Shown piece by piece: positions 39,851-50,296 of a stretch of 64,000 nucleotides of DNA. How positions within the stretch are numbered: position 1 is the first letter of the stretch; the number at the start of each line of letters is the position of its first letter. The stretch comes from Cylindrotheca closterium. Taxonomy: Eukaryota > Bacillariophyta > Bacillariophyceae > Bacillariales > Bacillariaceae. A program made the translations under genes and the position numbers. The notes under the pieces were generated by a model, which was not told the origin of the DNA, searched no databases, and saw only the letters and a program-made list of their open reading frames with translations. The stretch covers positions 124,558 to 188,557 of the forward strand of contig CAKOGP040002058.1 in the NCBI GenBank assembly GCA_933822405.4, given 5' to 3'.

Positions 39851-41611
39851 TTACTTGCAGTCCGTACAACACTCACAGTGGACGCCCATTTCACCCTCCA
39901 CCTTCGTCTGCGTACAGGTCGCACTAAGATAGGTCAATTTGTGTTCCGTTGTAAGGGAGCAAACAGAACGGGGCATATTCCCAGACAACTCGTTACCGTG
40001 TAGATGGACTTCCTGAAGGTGACGACTGTTGGCAAATACGTTCGGGATAGTACCAACGAGCTGATTATGGTTCAGAGTGAGAAGCTCGAGGTGGCTCAAG
40101 CTGGCAAAGTTGTTGGAGAGGTGGCCTGTCAACGAGTTGTCGTGAAGGTACAAGGCTTCCAACCGAGCCATGTCGTAAATGCCACTGGGCAAAGACCCGC
40201 CCAATTTGTTGCCCGCCAAATGCAAGGTTTCCATCCGGTCCAGATCTCGCACACTGTCGGGAATGTGACCATACAAGCTATTGTACTCGAGACGAATCTC
40301 CCTCAGTTTGGTAGCCGTTCCCAATTCAGGTGGAATCGTACCAGTAAAGCCGTTGTGTCCAGCATTCAACACACGAAGATCGGCACTGGTACTTAGCAAA
40401 GTAGGCGGAATGCTTCCATACAAGTCGTTGTGAGCAATCGAAAACATGCGAAGTGCCGACCATCCACCCAACTCATCAGGAATCGTTCCTTCCAGCGCAT
40501 TATCTTGAAGATCCAAAAAGAAGAGATCTTTGAATGTGTTGAGTTCGACAGGAATCGTACCTTTCACCTCATTGGAAGACAAGTTCAACTCAAAGACAGG
40601 ACCGTTGCCAAAGTGCTTTTCGATACTGCCTTCGGTGCCCAAACATTGGACTCCATACCACTTGCAATATCCTTCGTTAGAAAGCCAACCATCAGAGTTG
40701 GTCCAATGCTGTCCATCCATCGAATAGTAGACTACCGCTAACGCATAGCGTTGAGCCAAGTAAGGATTGTGTTTGTTGGAGGAAGCTTGGGAGGAATTTT
40801 CTTCTATCCATCGCAAAGCGGCTGCTTGGGGAGAGTTGGGGTCATCTAGAACGGCTTCGGTAAGAACTCCGTGCTTCATCAAAGCCGCTTTACTATCTTC
40901 GGAATGTTCTTCCGCAGGACTTTCGATTGGCGCTGGTGCATGTTGAAAGCTCGTGCCAAAGTCGTAAATATAGTATCCAAAAACGAACAATGACCCCAAT
41001 GCAATGAGCCAAAGAACGGTGCCCCACATACAAGCCAGGTAGGAAAACTTGCTTTTGGAATTTTCTTGAATGAATTCTTCGCCCTCGGTTGCGTCGGCGT
41101 CGTTCCAAATACCAGGAGAACCGAGACGCTTGGCACTGGGACGTTTGCTCTGGAGGAAGAGATTGGAGAGAGATTGACGAACAGACTGTGGCTGTTGTGA
41201 TTGGTATCCCGCGTGGGCTTGTCTGGCATCCATGAGGTTGACATCGTGCTGCTCACCGCCGTCTGACCGAACTGAATCCCAAATGGAGTCTCTGGCTCCT
41301 TTGCCTTGATTGCCCATGCCGACTGCCATTTTCAATGGTGCTGACTGTTTCGGTGACTTTGGAAAGGGAAGCCCCAAAATAATTGCATCATCGTCGTCGT
41401 CGTCATCTGCCTCATCCATCAAAAATCTGCGGGCTGATGCGACAGCGTCTCGGGTGGTGCTGGAGCGGTCTCTCAGCTGTTCAGAGTCATCCGAATCGCT
41501 GTCGCTACTATCACTATCGAACATATTCTCGTCACCGATGGCAGCCTTCATCGCCGCGAGTTGACGGTCGACCTCTTGCTGGCGCTCTGCATTAGTTTTC
41601 TTACCACTCAT
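39851..41611 (-). CDS. Type-II membrane LRR protein, copy 1
   Basis: 586 residues from ATG 41609-41611. An acidic, Ser/Asp-rich cytosolic N-terminus (KKTNAERQQEVDRQLAAMKA, then an Asp/Ser run) is followed by one membrane span at about 191-218 (ACMWGTVLWLIALGSLFVFG). Then come an LRR N-cap (NSDGWLSNEGYCKWYGVQCL) and about nine plant-type LRRs (L-x-G-x-IPxELG style) to about residue 560. The protein ends in a Cys-rich tail (GVHCECCTDCK). There is no signal peptide and no kinase domain, so the LRRs should face outside as a recognition or adhesion module. Nearly all of the gene downstream of codon 138 is identical to the copy at 42509. Confidence 0.88.
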   Translation of the reverse strand: MSGKKTNAERQQEVDRQLAAMKAAIGDENMFDSDSSDSDSDDSEQLRDRSSTTRDAVASARRFLMDEADDDDDDDAIILGLPFPKSPKQSAPLKMAVGMGNQGKGARDSIWDSVRSDGGEQHDVNLMDARQAHAGYQSQQPQSVRQSLSNLFLQSKRPSAKRLGSPGIWNDADATEGEEFIQENSKSKFSYLACMWGTVLWLIALGSLFVFGYYIYDFGTSFQHAPAPIESPAEEHSEDSKAALMKHGVLTEAVLDDPNSPQAAALRWIEENSSQASSNKHNPYLAQRYALAVVYYSMDGQHWTNSDGWLSNEGYCKWYGVQCLGTEGSIEKHFGNGPVFELNLSSNEVKGTIPVELNTFKDLFFLDLQDNALEGTIPDELGGWSALRMFSIAHNDLYGSIPPTLLSTSADLRVLNAGHNGFTGTIPPELGTATKLREIRLEYNSLYGHIPDSVRDLDRMETLHLAGNKLGGSLPSGIYDMARLEALYLHDNSLTGHLSNNFASLSHLELLTLNHNQLVGTIPNVFANSRHLQEVHLHGNELSGNMPRSVCSLTTEHKLTYLSATCTQTKVEGEMGVHCECCTDCK

Positions 41612-42508
41612 GGTGGTTAGAGAGCAGTACTGTGATTCAACTTTTCACTGAAGCTATTCCTAGCTCTTGATTGTGAAGAATTAGCAACAACAATTGGCGG
41701 GGGTGAAATTGAGTCTGTGGTATTGTTTTCTTGTTTCAGTAGCGGAGATATTCTGCTTTGTGACCCTGGTTTTTCCAGTGGTGATTGTCCCTAAGTTTTA
41801 TCAATTTCACGTTCAACGACCAATTAAAGGAACAGAAGTTGGTTAAGTACGTTTTCAATTTTTTCTGCCATATTTATCGTTCGATGACCATTTTCTAGTG
41901 AAGCTAGCTCGCCGGATTGGCAAGTTTTCCATTTTTGGCATATTGCAACATCGATGATGATTTTCATCAACTGTTTGTCGACTGCATGAAACCCTTTGAT
42001 CAAAATGTGGGGCAATTCCAAACATGATTCTTACAGTCGAAATAAATCTTCCAATGCTGCGATTTGAGCCGAAGTCAAATTGCTGATAGACCGACCATTA
42101 CATGACCATGCATAATTGTGATTTTTTTAGAGAAACCCCGAACGTGAAGCCCAAATTTCAATGCAGTTTTTCATTTCCGGCGGATCGACTCATGCGACTA
42201 TTCGCCTTTGGTATATTTAAATAAAAAAAAATACTGTAGAGTACTGTTTTCGTAAACAAACACAAATATGTACGCAAGAAGGACTCTTTACCAAATTTGA
42301 CAGAACAAGATGGAATCGGTGTCTCTATACCATAGAATAGACAGGGAATGAATTAGCAACATCGTTCTAAAGAAAACAATGGTATCCAGAATACAAGTAA
42401 TATCGAGGTGGTCACCTTACTCCATGATAAAATGTGTAAACTAATAACAACGCTATACCTTACTTCAATTGGTGCCATGACTGAACCTCTTTCACTTTTC
42501 GTTAGTAT
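41612..42508. other. Spacer between tandem LRR copies
   Basis: No gene. 41660-41710 (CTAGCTCTTGATTGTGAAGA onward) matches the upstream region of copy 2 at 44272-44320, and 42363-42508 matches the 3' flank of copy 1. The duplication therefore includes both flanks. Confidence 0.6.
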
Positions 42509-44224
42509 TTACTTGCAGTCCGTACAACACTCACAGTGGACGCCCATTTCACCCTCCACCTTCGTCTGCGTACAGGTCGCACTAAGATAGGTCAATTTGT
42601 GTTCCGTTGTAAGGGAGCAAACAGAACGGGGCATATTCCCAGACAACTCGTTACCGTGTAGATGGACTTCCTGAAGGTGACGACTGTTGGCAAATACGTT
42701 CGGGATAGTACCAACGAGCTGATTATGGTTCAGAGTGAGAAGCTCGAGGTGGCTCAAGCTGGCAAAGTTGTTGGAGAGGTGGCCTGTCAACGAGTTGTCG
42801 TGAAGGTACAAGGCTTCCAACCGAGCCATGTCGTAAATGCCACTGGGCAAAGACCCGCCCAATTTGTTGCCCGCCAAATGCAAGGTTTCCATCCGGTCCA
42901 GATCTCGCACACTGTCGGGAATGTGACCATACAAGCTATTGTACTCGAGACGAATCTCCCTCAGTTTGGTAGCCGTTCCCAATTCAGGTGGAATCGTACC
43001 AGTAAAGCCGTTGTGTCCAGCATTCAACACACGAAGATCGGCACTGGTACTTAGCAAAGTAGGCGGAATGCTTCCATACAAGTCGTTGTGAGCAATCGAA
43101 AACATGCGAAGTGCCGACCATCCACCCAACTCATCAGGAATCGTTCCTTCCAGCGCATTATCTTGAAGATCCAAAAAGAAGAGATCTTTGAATGTGTTGA
43201 GTTCGACAGGAATCGTACCTTTCACCTCATTGGAAGACAAGTTCAACTCAAAGACAGGACCGTTGCCAAAGTGCTTTTCGATACTGCCTTCGGTGCCCAA
43301 ACATTGGACTCCATACCACTTGCAATATCCTTCGTTAGAAAGCCAACCATCAGAGTTGGTCCAATGCTGTCCATCCATCGAATAGTAGACTACCGCTAAC
43401 GCATAGCGTTGAGCCAAGTAAGGATTGTGTTTGTTGGAGGAAGCTTGGGAGGAATTTTCTTCTATCCATCGCAAAGCGGCTGCTTGGGGAGAGTTGGGGT
43501 CATCTAGAACGGCTTCGGTAAGAACTCCGTGCTTCATCAAAGCCGCTTTACTATCTTCGGAATGTTCTTCCGCAGGACTTTCGATTGGCGCTGGTGCATG
43601 TTGAAAGCTCGTGCCAAAGTCGTAAATATAGTATCCAAAAACGAACAATGACCCCAATGCAATGAGCCAAAGAACGGTGCCCCACATACAAGCCAGGTAG
43701 GAAAACTTGCTTTTGGAATTTTCTTGAATGAATTCTTCGCCCTCGGTTGCGTCGGCGTCGTTCCAAATACCAGGAGAACCGAGACGCTTGGCACTGGGAC
43801 GTTTGCTCTGGAGGAAGAGATTGGAGAGAGATTGACGAACAGACTGTGGCTGTTGTGACTGCTCACTGCCGTCTGACCGAACTGAATCCCAAATGGAGTC
43901 TCTGGCTCCTTTGCCTTGATTGCCCATGCCAGCTGCCATTTTTACGTGTAATTTGGCTGGTGACTTTTTCGGTGTCATTGGACGGGGAAACCCCAACACG
44001 ATTGCGTCGTCGTAGTCGTCATCATCATCCATCAAGAATCTGCGGGCTGATGCGACGGCGTCTCGGGTGGTGTTGGAGCGCTGCCTTAGCTGCCCAGAAT
44101 CATCCGAATCGCTGTCACTACTATCACTGTCGAAGATATCCTCATCGCCGATGGCAGCCTTCATCAGCGCGAGTTGGCGGTCGACCTCTTGCTGGCGCTC
44201 TTCATTGGTTTTCCTACCACTCAT
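42509..44224 (-). CDS. Type-II membrane LRR protein, copy 2
   Basis: 571 residues from ATG 44222-44224. Same architecture as copy 1. From about 43857 to the stop it is identical to copy 1 at a constant offset of 2,658 bp, including third codon positions, as far as I can read. It lacks a 48-bp segment (16 residues, HDVNLMDARQAHAGYQ in copy 1), and its first about 100 codons differ at many sites (for example KKSPAKLHVKMAAGMG). Confidence 0.88.
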   Translation of the reverse strand: MSGRKTNEERQQEVDRQLALMKAAIGDEDIFDSDSSDSDSDDSGQLRQRSNTTRDAVASARRFLMDDDDDYDDAIVLGFPRPMTPKKSPAKLHVKMAAGMGNQGKGARDSIWDSVRSDGSEQSQQPQSVRQSLSNLFLQSKRPSAKRLGSPGIWNDADATEGEEFIQENSKSKFSYLACMWGTVLWLIALGSLFVFGYYIYDFGTSFQHAPAPIESPAEEHSEDSKAALMKHGVLTEAVLDDPNSPQAAALRWIEENSSQASSNKHNPYLAQRYALAVVYYSMDGQHWTNSDGWLSNEGYCKWYGVQCLGTEGSIEKHFGNGPVFELNLSSNEVKGTIPVELNTFKDLFFLDLQDNALEGTIPDELGGWSALRMFSIAHNDLYGSIPPTLLSTSADLRVLNAGHNGFTGTIPPELGTATKLREIRLEYNSLYGHIPDSVRDLDRMETLHLAGNKLGGSLPSGIYDMARLEALYLHDNSLTGHLSNNFASLSHLELLTLNHNQLVGTIPNVFANSRHLQEVHLHGNELSGNMPRSVCSLTTEHKLTYLSATCTQTKVEGEMGVHCECCTDCK

Positions 44225-44863
44225 GGTGGTTACAGAGTAGAACTTTGTTTCGAGTGCTCACTGTAGGGGTTCCTAGCTCTTGATTGTGAAGAATTAGCAA
44301 CAACAATTGGCGGGGGTGAAAGTGAGTCTGGAATATTGTGTTCTTGTTTCGGTACACCGGAGATATTCTGGTGCTTATCGTTTCGCCATCGCTGTAGCGT
44401 TTTTAGCAAATTGGTTAAGTAATTCGAATACCAAACTTTTCGGTCATATTTACTTTTTATAACCACACATAGTGATAACAGTTCGCCAGTTTGTCGTTCT
44501 GATCGACATCAAGCACAAAAAAACACCGAACGTGAAGCCTGATTTCCATGCAGTTTTTCAGTGGTGTCGATTGACTGGTAATGTGTGACGCTACTGACTC
44601 CTCGCCTTCAAACAGATCTTGAATCTACCGGTATTCTGTAATACTTAGAGCATACTTTGTCTACTTTTAAAATTTTCCCGGTACATTGTTTGAAATCTGT
44701 ATTAATAGCTGTTTGCGTAAACAAACACAAACCAGTATATAATACCAAATGGATTGATTCATTTTCAAAATTGTCATCAAAAGTCACTTGCAAAGAAGCA
44801 TTCGTTGCATTACTTTCGCCATTGTGCATATGTTCCCTAGATGTACACAAGACGGATACTAGC
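44225..44863. other. Intergenic, nothing beyond duplicated upstream flank
   Basis: The first about 100 bp match the upstream flank of LRR copy 1. The rest is AT-rich without a credible gene. Confidence 0.5.
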
Positions 44864-47800
44864 TTAGACGATCCCGTCCCCCGCAACATCATTACCAACT
44901 AGGGATTGCATTTCAATCAAGTCCTTGTTTAGCTGTTTTTTGTCGATAGCCAGTTTTGGATCTTCGTGGGTGGATGAAAGGACTTTCATCCCGTTGAGTG
45001 TTACCAGAAGCATGATTCCGACATCCGAACCCACTGCCAACAGCAATGACATTTCTCCATTGAAAGTCATAGCGACAACAACCAGCTTTCCAAGAAGACT
45101 CAAGATGATGTTCTCTTTGATCGTCTTTCGTACCTTCTTTCCAATAGAAATGGTCTCCGTGATCTTGGAAAGATTAGAATCCATCAGTGTAATGTCACTA
45201 GTTACCATTGCCATTGCCGCGCCCTCTCCCAACGCACATCCTATATCTGCGGTGGCCAAAGCTGGCGCATCATTGATACCATCACCACAGAATAAGACAT
45301 ATTGCTGCTTTTGCCAAATAGCACAGCCTCTTGCCGGTGTTCTCTTCAAGTTTTCAACGTATTTGTACTTTTCTTCGGGTAGCATCTGGCTCCGAACGCA
45401 TTCTGGAGCGATACCAATTTCATTTGCAACAGCATTCGCAACTCCGTAACTATCACCAGTACAAAGCATGATTTCGATACCTTCATCTCGCAGATCCTGA
45501 ACCACGGATCTGGCTTCCTTCCGAATGGTGTCCTTGACGCAAAAGGCTCCCATGATGCCCTCTTCTTTGGTGCCAATAAATCCAATCATTGATCCGGTAC
45601 CGGCCCAAGAATTAGTCTTCTCTCTTTCATTTGCTGGTAGTGAATCCAAGAGATTTAACCGAGCAAATAGACGCTGGTTTCCAACGTAAACAATTGTACC
45701 ACCGACATTGGCGCTGACCCCTTCTCCCTTCAAGAGAGTATGATCTGACATTATCAGATCACGTGGTATGAGCGCATTTTCATCTTTGGCAGATTGAACC
45801 AGACAAGCGGCAACGGGATGGCTGGACCGTCCTTCAATCAGCGCCAAGAGTGCCAAAAGTTCGCGGCGTGTTTTTGTTAAAGAGAAAACGTCGAAATGAA
45901 CCAAGGAAAAGACTCCATTAGTCAGCGTTCCAGTCTTGTCGAACACAACCTTGTCAACGCTCCCCATTGCCTCGAGCTTTGCACCACCCTTTACGACGAT
46001 ACCCTTTTGTGCAGTAGCCGCAAGCCCCGCGGCGTAGGTGACCGGCGTACTTATGGTGAGAGAACAGGGGCATGCAATGACAATGATAATGAGACTATTC
46101 AGCATCCATTGATGGGCATTTTCCGACCCGATGAACAGTGGTACCATGAGCATCAGAAGTGCGAGGACCATGACAGTAGGCGTGTAGGTACGGGCAAATG
46201 AATCAATGAGCTTTTCTGTTTCCGAGCGATTCGATTGTGCATCTTCGACCAGTTGAATCAGGCGAGACACTGCTGAATCCTCCACCGTTGCAGTGGTTCT
46301 GACGACAAGTTGAGTTTTCCCAATGTTGATAGTACCACCTTTCACTTTGTCGCCTACAGCTTTGGATATTGGGACCGATTCGCCTGTCAAACTAGATTCG
46401 TCAACCAACGAATGGCCTTCAACAATGACACCGTCCGTGGCAATCTTATCACCAGTCTTTACCGAGACAAGAGATCCCAGAATTACTTTGTCGGCTGGGA
46501 CAATTGTGATTTCTTGCGTCCCTGGATGGATGACATTGGCATACTCGGGCTTCATGTCGCAGATATCCTTCAAGGCCTCGCGAGCTTGTCGACTTGCGCG
46601 TCGTTCCAACAACTCGGAAATAGAAAAGAGGAAGGCCACAGACGCTGCTTCATCGTACTGTTGTAAGCTTATGGCACCAATCGCGGCTGTTGTCATCATA
46701 CAATTGGCATCAAACTGACACCGACGAAGTGTCCGGAAAGCTTTTTTCAAGATTGGAGGTAGTCCAAACGCAACTGAAGCCAATCCAAAATATTTGAAGG
46801 ATTCTCTGTATTATTTGAAACCAGCAAATAAAAGAGGGTGAGATGAGATGATTTAGAACGTTCAAGTGGGAGCTCCGCGGTATTTGGCAGCCAATAAACT
46901 TACAATACTTCAAAGTGACTAGGCAAGCTGAGAATCCAAAATATTCCACTCATAGTAACGTTGCAGCGAAGAACATTGAAGGAAAGAAACGTAGTATCTT
47001 CTTGCATCAAACTAGGCGATGATACTCGGACAGAACCCGTAGTGGTGCTATCTCCACCTTCTGGACCCTTGGGCATGTAAAGGTTGCAACTGGCACCATC
47101 CACCGCGACAACAACTGAAATTTTGCATTGTGCTTTCAGCGTCGCAGCAATATCGGCGACGGGCACTTCGATTGGATCATGTTCCACCTTTATTGTCTTT
47201 GAGATTGAATTGGGGTGAATAGCACGTACTTTGTGGTCGCATTTGTATTCATCACGCAAAGCTTTCACCAAGTCTTGGACATTCTGTCGGCTCCAGTCAT
47301 GACCCACGGAAAGGGTCGAGACCACAAATTTCGAACGCTCCATTTGTTCCATGTCTCCTTTAAGCGAAGTGCTGTTTGTAGCACTAGCATCTGTCCCTAC
47401 AAAGTTGGAACCGTCGTGAATAATCTTTGTTGGAAATCCTTGGTCTTCCAAGGTTTGCGCCAGCTGTAAAACAGTTACTGTTTCAGGACAATGGTGGACT
47501 ATAACAGTCTTGGAGATCAATTGAATTTGCACCCTTGATACACCTTTGACTAGTCTTAATATTCTCCTGACAATTGGGACTTCGGTGGTGCAACAAATTC
47601 CTTTCACAAAGAACTTTGATTTCACTTCTACTGAACTGCGTTGTGATGGAACAGCCAGTGGGTTATTCGGTAGGGGCATTATCGTATTCGGACTAACTAA
47701 CGAAGTTCCAACAAAGATTTCACTTTCACTTAGGCTGCTACCTCCATTGCTGTCATTGCTGCCCAGACTACTTGCCGTCGTAGTTGTCGATGTTGCAATG

Positions 47801-48402
47801 GTCACCTTTCCAGAACTATCACGCTTGTTGGAGTCGGGAGAAATGAAGCTACAATACAGAAAGTTGAGATTGTTGTCATCTCCAGAGGCATAATCAACAT
47901 TCATCCCAGGTGTTGCCGAGAAGAGCATTGTAGGCGGTGGTAAGGGGGGTGTCACATGTGTTTGTTGTGTTGCTTTGGCTGGTGATGTCTTGTACAGGTG
48001 AGGTGCTCCATAAGTTCGCGAGTCTGTGACATTTGTTCTAGTTTCAGCAGGAACTGAAGGATCAGCTGTAGGTGCACAAGGACCACAGTATAGTTGGCCC
48101 AAGCTGATACCAGTGGATGCACCGATAGAATACCTGTTCACTCCTGTCAGAACTGGAAGGGGTAGAGGCAGTCGCGTTGATACGTTTTCGGCCAAATTTC
48201 TTGATATTTGTTTCTCCCGATTTTCGCTCTCCTTCAAGCCTTCATCCCGATCGTGTAGCTCTCGGTATCGCTGATCCCGAGAATGGGCTACTAGCTCGGG
48301 AAGTGTATGCAGAGCCTCTGTCTCCATTGTAAAGGTCAATGGTAACGGTAATTGTATTCGTCTTTTGTTTCTTTTTGAACTGTTCACGATTGTCGTCATC
48401 AT
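44864..48402 (-). CDS. P1B-2-type Zn2+/Cd2+ (heavy-metal) transporting ATPase (intron 46806-46903)
   Basis: Join 48402-46904 and 46805-44864, about 1,146 residues. The 98-nt intron (GTAAGT...ACAG) splits a Leu codon and splicing restores YFGLASVAFGLPP. An about 260-residue low-complexity N-terminus precedes an HMA domain with GICCTTE at about 268-274. That CCxxE signature marks plant-type Zn/Cd pumps rather than Cu pumps (CxxC). A second HMA-like repeat (about 345-420) lacks the cysteines. P-type motifs follow: TGES (about 640), CPC in helix 6 (about 745, IACPCSLTISTPV), DKTGTLT with the phosphorylated Asp (about 790) and GDGINDAPAL. It should export Zn2+ or Cd2+ across the plasma membrane or into a vacuole. 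The start may instead be a later ATG (METEALHTLP). Confidence 0.9.
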
Positions 48403-48791
48403 CACAACAAAAAGCTCTCAAGAATTACTGGAAATTGAGTCGTTTGGGAGAAGGTAAATGTCGTATACGACACATTCGTTTATTAACAAGACAAGAGGAT
48501 CAACTCAGTCGTGACAAGAACCGTTTCTTCACAATGAGAAACAATATAGCGGATGCAACTTACGTGTGCAGAATTGAGGATCTGACATCACCCCAATCTT
48601 TCATGAACTAAAATTGTGTGTAACATATCTTTTCGTTTCAGTACCCAGTATTTGTGAGAAGCAGGCTCAAGAAGCTTTGCACTGTAGTAGGACTAGACTA
48701 TCTAAAAGTAATGTGTATGTTATTATGATTGTATGAATTCTACAAATATTCCTTGATGCTTTCAATGTTCTACTGAATCAATCAGAGCACC
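48403..48791. other. Intergenic, promoter of the ATPase
   Basis: Spacer between two minus-strand genes; no other feature seen. Confidence 0.5.
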
Positions 48792-49292
48792 TCAAGCACT
48801 CTTGGCAGCTAGGATCCGGACTTCAGCGACTCGATGGGATAGAGCGATTTCTTCCATACCAACACCATCTTCTGCAATAATGTTGCGCAGCATTTCGAAG
48901 CGTGTCTTGCATCGATCAAAGGCTTCAGCTTCGATCCAGGATTCATGAAGGGCGGCTTCAAACATTTGTTGCAAGATCTCAAAATGGCTGGCATATAATC
49001 CCAGTTCGAGGAGCGAGTAGTTCTTGAGGAGGACATCGTTTCGCAACTTTTCGTCTTGACATCGAGACTCTGTCAGGGCAAAGGCGACATCGACAAGACT
49101 ATTCATGCGGGATGCAAGAACTTCAGTGTCAAGATGACAGAAGATTTCCTCCAGTTCACTTTCCTCTTGGATCTTTTCGCAGAAGGAAAGAATGAGAAAA
49201 TCGTACTGTTCTTTTCCTCCAATTTCTTCTATAAGATCGTCCTTTGGTGAAACGGCAACGTGACTCTGGTGCATATCGATTCGTTTGCACAT
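48792..49292 (-). CDS. Truncated-globin-like protein
   Basis: 166 residues from the first ATG at 49290-49292 (MCKRIDMHQSHV); the frame is open further upstream without an ATG. The order IGGKEQYDFLILSFCEKI, then EIFCHLDTEVLASRMNSLV and SHFEILQQMFEAALHESW fits the truncated haemoglobin fold. That is a Gly-Gly start of helix B, a helix E region and a His-Phe before the G/H helices (HF...L...AL). The expected proximal His is hard to place, so haem binding is uncertain. A Cys pair near the start (CIMC) straddles the chosen ATG and may belong to the protein if translation begins upstream. Identification is by pattern only. Confidence 0.45.
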   Translation of the reverse strand: MCKRIDMHQSHVAVSPKDDLIEEIGGKEQYDFLILSFCEKIQEESELEEIFCHLDTEVLASRMNSLVDVAFALTESRCQDEKLRNDVLLKNYSLLELGLYASHFEILQQMFEAALHESWIEAEAFDRCKTRFEMLRNIIAEDGVGMEEIALSHRVAEVRILAAKSA

Positions 49293-50296
49293 TATGCAGT
49301 ATGTTCTTGGTTTTGCTTCTGCGTTGCGATTTAAAAGATTTCTTGGTTTAGTTTGTTTGACAGGCAAGCCAGTCTTTTGGTTTTGTGCGATAAAAGCTTT
49401 GAGATTACTTGCTTTGATTCGCTTGGATACGAAATCGATTTTGTAAATCCTGGTTTAAATGGATGTGATGCGTTTTTATAGTTAATTTCTTGTTTCGGTT
49501 TCTTTGATAACAAATCAATTTTGTGAGAATAGTCAACATCAACGCTGGATTGAAGACCCACACCAAATCTAAAAGTGACAAAACCGCAACCGTTGAGAGG
49601 CGCTTGTCACTTGAGCTTATAATAGTATGCAGTAAATAAAAACTGTCATAAAAAATCTTTCATCTCTCTGTTTTCTTCGGATCAAGAACACTGCGGTATC
49701 CACACGGGCAATGGAATTCATTCTATCCTGCGTAGAATGAATGGGTTACTCTTCGCCCTTCTGTGTGATACATTTTCGGTTTCTTTGATGGATTTAAAAT
49801 AAAATTTTGTGAGCCTAAATCAAACGTGAACACCACCACCTAAAAATGGTGAAAAAAGAGACCCACCCCAAATGACCCATTTTTGCAAACATTTATTAGG
49901 GCTGTGACAGAAAGTACAATTGTCATCAAGAATCCTCATTCTTGACAAGAATGCTGTCAAGTTTGCTAAACAAAACCGCCATTTTGTGGGTACAATGACG
50001 TGCCTTGTAGGTATCGGTTAATCGTCAAATCCATGGTATAATTCTACAAATTCTCATTCCAACTATTCCGCAGCTGCAATCGCTTGTCAATTGCCAGTTG
50101 GTCCATCCATAGGAGGGCAGGAGGAAATGAAACGAGACTGACTCGATGTACGAACAGAGTCATGTGACCTGATAGGAAAATGGGGGGTGGCTAGAGCAAG
50201 AACCAAGTTAATCATCGTTAGAAAGGTATCCATATAACAATCAAACAAGAGGAAGGCCCTCCTCCGCTCTTCTGACTCAAAACAGAAAGCACAAAT
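49293..50296. other. Intergenic, nothing supported
   Basis: About 1 kb, AT-rich in parts. A near-repeat of TTCGGTTTCTTTGAT words (49494, 49778) is present. No coding or RNA feature recognised. Confidence 0.45.

Noticed and set aside
40004..43399. Plus-strand frames within the LRR genes
   Set aside because: Antisense shadows of LRR codons, duplicated only because the genes are duplicated.
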